Assembly: GCA_963757945.1 (NCBI GenBank)
Contig: CAVWTN010000002.1
Location: forward strand, 2,356,001-2,420,000
Direction: 5' to 3'
Source: CAVWTN01 sp963757945
GTDB taxonomy: Bacteria > Vulcanimicrobiota > Vulcanimicrobiia > Vulcanimicrobiales > Vulcanimicrobiaceae
Length of the DNA: 64,000 nucleotides
A model generated the notes under the pieces. The model did no database searches and was not told where the DNA came from. It saw only the letters and a list, made by a program, of their open reading frames with translations. This document shows, piece by piece, positions 59,704-64,000 of the stretch. Positions within the stretch are counted from its first letter, which is position 1, and each line of letters opens with the position of its first letter. Position numbers and translations under genes: made by a program.

Positions 59704-59992
59704 GAAGCGTTCGGGAACGTTCGAAGCCTACGTCGAGCAGCTCGACAAGATCGTGAAACGCCTGGAATCCGGCGACGTCGAACTCGACGAATCGGTCGAC
59801 CTCTTCAAGCAGGGCCGCCAGCTCGTGGCGCGCTGCCAGGCGCTCTTGCAAAAAGCGCAAGAGGACGTCAAGACGGCGGTCGAAGCGCCGCCCGCCGCGG
59901 GCGCAAGAGAAGAAGCCGCGCCGCCGCGCGCGCCGCAGCAGCAGCAGCGCGCGCCGTCGCTGCTTGGGGACGACGAGATTCCGTTCAACTGA
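59696..59992 (+). CDS. xseB: Exodeoxyribonuclease VII small subunit
   Basis: This 98-residue small subunit of ExoVII has the family core FEAYVEQLDKIVKRLESGDV, ELDESVDLFKQGRQLVARC and LLQKAQEDVKTAV, followed by a long Pro/Gln-rich tail (PQQQQRAPSLLGDDEIPFN). The N-terminal core is the part that binds the XseA coiled coil. The ATG at 59696 overlaps the last 8 bases of xseA. It ends the accB-like to xseB run; no terminator is obvious in the 229 bases that follow. Confidence 0.94.
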   Translation: MSEKRSGTFEAYVEQLDKIVKRLESGDVELDESVDLFKQGRQLVARCQALLQKAQEDVKTAVEAPPAAGAREEAAPPRAPQQQQRAPSLLGDDEIPFN

Positions 59993-60221
59993 GCGACGAA
60001 AGCGTTGCGTTCACTTCAGCGATCATCAGCGCTGCGCGACCGCGCGGCCTGGCGCGGCGGCGCGGCCGTCGTCCCCTAGTCCACACGGCGACCACGGAAG
60101 CGTATCTACGACCGGCGTCGGGCCGCCGGAGACGGCGCGGCATTGTCCTCCAGCGAGGCGTGCGGCGCCACGGCGACATTCTTAGAGGCTACTCTGCAGC
60201 CTGGTCAGGAGTGCGGGTAAC

Positions 60222-60776
60222 GTGGGAAAGATTGTCTTTGGAATGATGCAGTCTCTCGACGGCTACGTCGCCGGCGTTGAGGGCGAGTTGGAGCCGCCGC
60301 TTCATTCACCGCCGGGCGTTGCGCTTTTTCGTTATTGGATCGATCACGTCCACGGCCTCGCCGGCAGTCTGTACGGCCGTCGCATGTACGAGGTCATGCG
60401 CTATTGGGAGGTGGATCGACCGGAGTGGGACGCGGCAGAGCACGAATTCGCGGCGGCGTGGCGGACGCAGCCAAAATGGGTTGCATCACGCTCGCTACGG
60501 TCGGTCGGCGCCAACGCCACGCTGATCGCAGGCGATCTCGAAGCCTTCGTTCGCCGGCTGAAGACGGAGGTCGACGGCGTCATCGCCGTTGCCGGACCTG
60601 ATCTGGCCGCGAGTCTTACTGACCGCGGTCTCATCGACGAGTATCATCTCTACTTTCGTCCGTTTGTCCTTGGCCGGGGCAAACCGTACTTCGCCGGTGC
60701 CCGAACGCCGCTCCGCCTTGTGGACACAACGCTTGTCGGCGAGGACGCGATCAGACTCACGTTCGTTCCTGCCTGA
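60222..60776 (+). CDS. DHFR-fold protein of the RibD C-terminal family
   Basis: This 184-residue single-domain protein of the dihydrofolate-reductase-like RibD-C family includes the YwjB/YyaP-type reductases. Marks are IVFGMMQSLDGYVAGVEGEL, LYGRRMYEVMRYWE, LKTEVDGVIAVAGPDLAASL and LIDEYHLYFRPFVLGRGKPY. It probably uses NADPH; the substrate is unknown, and true DHFR activity is not implied. The GTG start at 60222 is immediately upstream of GKIVFG. It stands alone with intergenic DNA on both sides. Confidence 0.88.
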   Translation: MGKIVFGMMQSLDGYVAGVEGELEPPLHSPPGVALFRYWIDHVHGLAGSLYGRRMYEVMRYWEVDRPEWDAAEHEFAAAWRTQPKWVASRSLRSVGANATLIAGDLEAFVRRLKTEVDGVIAVAGPDLAASLTDRGLIDEYHLYFRPFVLGRGKPYFAGARTPLRLVDTTLVGEDAIRLTFVPA

Positions 60777-60973
60777 CGGCGGGTAGCGCAGGGCCGGTTC
60801 ACGCGGCATCAGTCGAGATCGTCCCGGCAAAGCTTATCGGATCGATACACTCGGCTTTCTTAGGACGAGCGATTCATAGCCCGTAGCGCGAACATGGTCA
60901 GGAACTTGAAGGGGAAGTAGCGGAAGACCACGGACGTGAATCTGATGAGATTTGCGGCTGCCGAAGTGAAATC

Positions 60974-61384
60974 GTGAAGCCATCGAAATCCGATCGCCCC
61001 GGGCGCCGCGGGGATTTGACGCAGGCTGAATTCGAACGCGTGGTGGACGAAGCGCTCGATGGGCTTCCGAAGCGGTTCGCGGATCTGATCCAAAACGTCG
61101 TCATCTCCGTCGAGGACGAGCCGACCGTGGACGATCTCGAAAGCTTGGAACCGGACGGGGGCGACGATGGGTCCGAACTGCTGGGTCTCTACCGCGGCGT
61201 GCCGCTCACCGAGCGCTCGCACGACATGCCGCTGTTGCCGGACGAGATCGCCATATTCCGCGGTCCGATCAATCGCATCGCGCGCACGCGCGAGGAAGCG
61301 GTGCACGAAGTTCGCGAAACCGTGATCCACGAACTCGGGCACTACTTCGGCCTCGGCGACGACGAGATGCCGGACGCATTATAG
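60974..61384 (+). CDS. Small zinc metallopeptidase, minimal zincin (DUF1025) family
   Basis: This 136-residue protein has the zinc motif HELGHYFGLGDDE (HExxHxxGxxD) near residue 118, preceded by PDEIAIFRGPINRIARTREE and an N-terminal LTQAEFERVVDEALDGLPKR. This is the complete pattern of the compact zincin-like metallopeptidases found widely in bacteria. The acidic middle (VEDEPTVDDLESLEPDGGDD) is also typical. The GTG at 60974 is the assigned start. Substrates of the family are unknown. Confidence 0.9.
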   Translation: MKPSKSDRPGRRGDLTQAEFERVVDEALDGLPKRFADLIQNVVISVEDEPTVDDLESLEPDGGDDGSELLGLYRGVPLTERSHDMPLLPDEIAIFRGPINRIARTREEAVHEVRETVIHELGHYFGLGDDEMPDAL

Positions 61385-61388
61385 GGGT

Positions 61389-61811
61389 TTAGGGGCCGCC
61401 GTTCCCTCGGCCCTGGTTACCACGCCCCTGATTGCCGCGACCTTGGTTCCAACCGGTTTGGTTACCGCGATATTGGCCGGTCTGTTGCGGCTGGATTTGA
61501 TAACCGCCGTTGCGCCGCACCGGGTACGAATCTTCCGGAACCCAGGCTTGTCGCTGGACGACGTTATGATGATTCCGGTAATACGTGGCCTCATTCTGTG
61601 AGACGTAATAGCGCTCGTTGTCATTCACGTAATAGGGCTGATTGTTTGAGTCGATCAGCAGCGCGCCGACGATCGCGGCAGCTCCGGCGATGATTGCAGC
61701 AGTGGACGCCGTATCCGCTTGCGCAGGACGAGGCATCCAAGTGGTTGCCGCTGCGACGAGCGCCGTCCCTACGACGATGCGCCGGAGGTTCGATTGGATG
61801 GACTTTCTCAT
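61389..61811 (-). CDS. Secreted small protein with Tyr-rich core and GRGNQ repeats
   Basis: This 140-residue exported protein has a signal peptide (RRIVVGTALVAAATTWMPRP, cleaved near AQA-DTA), a glycine/alanine segment (STAAIIAGAAAIVGALLIDS) and a Tyr/Asn-rich core (NERYYVSQNEATYYRNHHNV, VQRQAWVPEDSYPVRRNGGY). A low-complexity tail repeats GNQGR. A close paralogue is encoded at 63621-64000. No family is recognised. It is divergent from the duplicated-domain secreted protein at 62009. Confidence 0.75.
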   Translation of the reverse strand: MRKSIQSNLRRIVVGTALVAAATTWMPRPAQADTASTAAIIAGAAAIVGALLIDSNNQPYYVNDNERYYVSQNEATYYRNHHNVVQRQAWVPEDSYPVRRNGGYQIQPQQTGQYRGNQTGWNQGRGNQGRGNQGRGNGGP

Positions 61812-62008
61812 TTGTTGCCTTTAACCGCCTTCAAAACGATGGCGGACCTCCTCCCAATGCCCTATTCCGGTCGAAAGCAGCTGAAGAACGGGTTAGAACT
61901 CATCCTGGGGCCCCGCGCGCAGCGCAAAGCGGCGGCGGCGCGGGGGATTGCCTTTGCCGCCACTGGTATAGGTCGGCATCGGGTCCGTTTCTGCTCGGGG
62001 AAGACAGC

Positions 62009-62980
62009 ATGGTGACCGGTCCTCGACTCTGGATCGTTGCAGCGACCCTCGCATTCTCGATCGCGATGCTCGCGCGACCGCCGGCGGCCGCTGCGGAAAC
62101 TGTCGCCGTCGTGCCGTTCGCCGTGCCCGGCACCGAAAGCAACCGGATCCTCGCGGATGCCACCGGCATCTTCACCGCGGCGCTGCAGGACCACGGCATC
62201 GCGGCAAGCGTGATCGAGCCCATCAATCCTCTCGCCGCCGTCCGCGACGCGCCCGAGATCTGCGCGCGGACCGGAGCGACGGCGATTCTCGTGCCCGCCG
62301 CGCGGACCGAACAGAACGTCCGAACGCAATACTATGTCGTCGTGAGCGTGATGTACTTTGCGACGCACGCCGAACTGCGTCTTTCAAGACTGCGCTGCGA
62401 CGGATCGCTCGCATGGAGCGTCGTGACCACGGGAGACAAGAGCTACGACGCGACGAACGTTCAGGCCGGCGTCGCGGATGCGCTCTCGCAGGCGTCGACC
62501 AAGGCGATCGACGCGTACGTCGCGCGCCTCCCCGACGCCCCAGCGCCGGCGGCGCCCGCCGCGGCGCCGGCAAAGCTTGGTTCGAAGGTCGCGATCGTTC
62601 CGTTCGCGCAACCGGGCGGCCCCGATCCGAGCCTGGACTTCGCGACGGAGGAAGCGCTGCGGCGCTATCGGGCCAAGGGCATCGATGCCGTGGTCACCGA
62701 TGCCGAAGAGCATCTCGCCGCGACCAACGACGCGGCCAGGATCTGCGCCGGATATGCGGCCTCGAGGATCGTGATGGGAACGCTGCGCACGGAGCAGACC
62801 TCGAAGTTGAGCGGCGTCGCGACGCACGCCGAGATTCTGCTGACCACCGTCGATTGCAACGGTCAAGTCATCGCTCAGCAGGACGTGATCGGCGAGCATC
62901 TGCACCACGGCTCGAACAGTCGCGCGGGTGTCTCCTCGGCGATCGAGGACGCGTTCGGCCATTGGGCGCAGACGCAATAG
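62009..62980 (+). CDS. Secreted protein with two repeated domains, unknown function
   Basis: This 323-residue protein has a signal peptide (LWIVAATLAFSIAMLARPPA, cleaved near AAA-ETV) and two homologous halves joined by an Ala/Pro linker (DAPAPAAPAAAPAKLG). Repeat 1 starts VAVVPFAVPGTESN and contains EICARTGATAILVPAARTEQ and LRLSRLRCDGSLAW. Repeat 2 starts VAIVPFAQPGGPDP and contains RICAGYAASRIVMGTLRTEQ and ILLTTVDCNGQVIA. Each has two Cys, which may pair. The layout recalls periplasmic CsgG/TolB-N-like modules but no family is certain. GGGGAAG precedes the ATG at 62009. Confidence 0.75.
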   Translation: MVTGPRLWIVAATLAFSIAMLARPPAAAAETVAVVPFAVPGTESNRILADATGIFTAALQDHGIAASVIEPINPLAAVRDAPEICARTGATAILVPAARTEQNVRTQYYVVVSVMYFATHAELRLSRLRCDGSLAWSVVTTGDKSYDATNVQAGVADALSQASTKAIDAYVARLPDAPAPAAPAAAPAKLGSKVAIVPFAQPGGPDPSLDFATEEALRRYRAKGIDAVVTDAEEHLAATNDAARICAGYAASRIVMGTLRTEQTSKLSGVATHAEILLTTVDCNGQVIAQQDVIGEHLHHGSNSRAGVSSAIEDAFGHWAQTQ

Positions 62981-63094
62981 CGACGACGACGCGCACCTGA
63001 GCCGCCCGGCAACGGCGGATGTGCTACGGAATGCGTGCGCAGACGGCGTAGTCCGTCGCCGCCATGACGCCGACCGTCTCGCGAGCGCGTGACG

Positions 63095-63565
63095 TCAAGG
63101 AGCGCGCGTTCCGTTCAAGGCCTTACGCATCGTGCGAGCGGGGCCGAAACGGGTCTCTTCCAAGCCGAAAAACTCGAAGCCGCACGCCGCGTAGAACGCT
63201 TCGGCGCGCGGATTGGCGAGGACGTGAAGCGACGTAGCGCCCTCGGCCGACGCCCGGCGTTGCGCCTCTCGCACGAGCTGCGTCCCGATGCCCGATCTCC
63301 AAGCCTTCGGATCGACGAACAAGCCGTCGAGCTCGGCGGCGCCGTCATCTCGCGGCAACAGGATGGAGAAGCCGAGAACGGCGCCGTCGCGCTCAGCCAC
63401 GCGGACGCGACCCCCGGCGATCTGTTCCATCGGGACTTCGATCGCATCGGGGTGCGCCAGCAGCGCTTCTCGATATTCTTCCCACGCGAGAGACGCCCGG
63501 CGCTGCAACGCCTCTAAGGTGGCGTGCTCGCCGGTCGTTGCCCGGCGAATGGTGATGGTGGAAAT
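63095..63565 (-). CDS. GNAT-family N-acetyltransferase, probable ATT start
   Basis: This GNAT acetyltransferase shows GGRVRVAERDGAVLGFSILL, LDGLFVDPKAWRSGIGTQLV (acetyl-CoA loop motif A) and HVLANPRAEAFYAACGFEFF (motif B). The substrate is unknown. The first canonical start (TTG at 63508) would remove the first strand of the fold. The frame continues upstream as ISTITIRRATTGEHATLEAL, starting at an ATT (63565) that sits exactly 7 bases after AAGGAGG; a stop codon lies three codons earlier. 156 residues from the ATT is normal for the family. I infer ATT is the real start. Confidence 0.87.
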   Translation of the reverse strand: MSTITIRRATTGEHATLEALQRRASLAWEEYREALLAHPDAIEVPMEQIAGGRVRVAERDGAVLGFSILLPRDDGAAELDGLFVDPKAWRSGIGTQLVREAQRRASAEGATSLHVLANPRAEAFYAACGFEFFGLEETRFGPARTMRKALNGTRAP

Positions 63566-63620
63566 CCGTCAGCCTCCTTGCGAACATGCGTGGGCCTGTT
63601 CGTCGTTTCCGGGCTCTCGT

Positions 63621-64000
63621 TCAGCGGCTGTCGCCGTTGCCGTTCGCTTGGCCGTTCCGGTTCACGTAGCCGTAGGGTTGCTGCGGGATTTGATAACCTG
63701 CGTTGCGCCGAACCGGGTACGAATTCTCGGGAACCCAGGCCTGGCGTTGGACGACCTTGTGATGCGCCCGATAATAGGTTGCTTCGCCCGGCGTCACATA
63801 GTAGCGCTCGTTGTTCTTGACGTAATACGAGCGGTTGTTCGAATCGACGAGCAGCGCTCCGACGATCGCGGCCGCGCCGGCGACGATCGCTGCTGTCGAT
63901 GCCGTGTCGGCTTGGGCCGGACGGGGCGCTGAAACCGCAACCGCCGCGACGAGCGCGGTTCCGAGAACGACGCGCTTGAGGGCGGATTGAATGGACTCTC
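63621..64000 (-). CDS. Paralogue of the 61389 secreted protein, 5' end beyond the window
   Basis: The readable 126 residues align with the protein at 61389-61811 nearly end to end: ESIQSALKRVVLGTALVAAV (signal peptide), ADTASTAAIVAGAAAIVGAL, NNERYYVTPGEATYYRAHHK, VVQRQAWVPENSYPVRRNAG. Only the first two or so residues lie outside the window. The tail is shorter and Asn/Gly-rich (YVNRNGQANGNGDSR) without the GRGNQ repeat. Function unknown. Confidence 0.75.
   Translation of the reverse strand, partial: ESIQSALKRVVLGTALVAAVAVSAPRPAQADTASTAAIVAGAAAIVGALLVDSNNRSYYVKNNERYYVTPGEATYYRAHHKVVQRQAWVPENSYPVRRNAGYQIPQQPYGYVNRNGQANGNGDSR

Noticed and set aside
60860..61342. A 160-codon minus-strand frame opposite the zincin gene
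   Set aside because: It is the antisense shadow of the HExxH metallopeptidase at 60974-61384.

Overview
The window is a GC-rich bacterial chromosome segment, densely coding, with many genes joined by ATGA, GTGA or TGATG stop-start overlaps. The cell looks diderm: it has a TonB-ExbB-ExbD set, a DUF3034-type outer-membrane protein, a lipobox-bearing secreted peptidase and many exported proteins. Several gene orders are those typical of Firmicutes, Actinobacteria and relatives: smpB-tilS-hpt-ftsH, accB-accC-nusB-PBP-xseA-xseB, and a G5/3D-domain protein next to ksgA. A high-GC diderm of the Terrabacteria side, such as Candidatus Eremiobacterota (WPS-2), fits best. This is inference from gene content; no rRNA or marker tree was available.

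Layout. 1-4738: the tail of a class I fructose-bisphosphate aldolase, a terminator, then pyruvate dehydrogenase E1 and E2 (aceE-aceF, no E3). 4741-10803: a secreted S53 peptidase, an AIF/ferredoxin-reductase-like flavoprotein, a thiamine-diphosphate enzyme, a small membrane protein and a LolA-like exported protein. 11035-14918: a two-gene stress-type operon closed by a very strong terminator, tRNA-Ser(UGA), and a DUF3034 gene split by an IS1182-family element. 15091-21623: ada, thiM, serS and the moeA-hisC-phosphoesterase run. 21878-29183: two tandem PAS-(degenerate GGDEF)-EAL proteins, a TPR protein, a thioesterase, then smpB-tilS-hpt. 29197-39895: ftsH, two M16-fold proteins without zinc ligands, three glycosyltransferases, a CPBP protease, ksgA and a G5/3D protein. 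39937-42990: an RNase H-like hypothetical protein, an Mpg-type glycosylase, an RluB-type enzyme, aroH and tyrA. 43040-47880: a TonB-C/TPR protein, exbB-exbD-exbD-tonB, uppP and a small membrane protein. 47838-51901: moaC, mogA/moaB and folC-folP-folB-folK. 52164-53820: a small hypothetical gene and an IS110-family (IS1111-type) element. 53882-59992: accB-like, accC, nusB, a class A PBP, xseA, xseB. 60222-64000: a DHFR-like protein, a zincin, two paralogous secreted small proteins, a secreted protein with an internal duplication, and a GNAT acetyltransferase.

Points that stand out: (i) the BCCP-like protein beside accC has no biotin-acceptor lysine; (ii) the IS1182-family element can be removed on paper, keeping one CTAG, to restore a perfect signal-peptide reading frame, while its own end now supplies a replacement start; (iii) the IS110 element has IS1111-type subterminal inverted repeats, a long non-coding right end with short matches to both flanks (candidate bridge/seek RNA), and sits beside a REP-like palindrome; (iv) two genes (GNAT and xseA) appear to start at ATT, each exactly 7 nt after a strong Shine-Dalgarno sequence.
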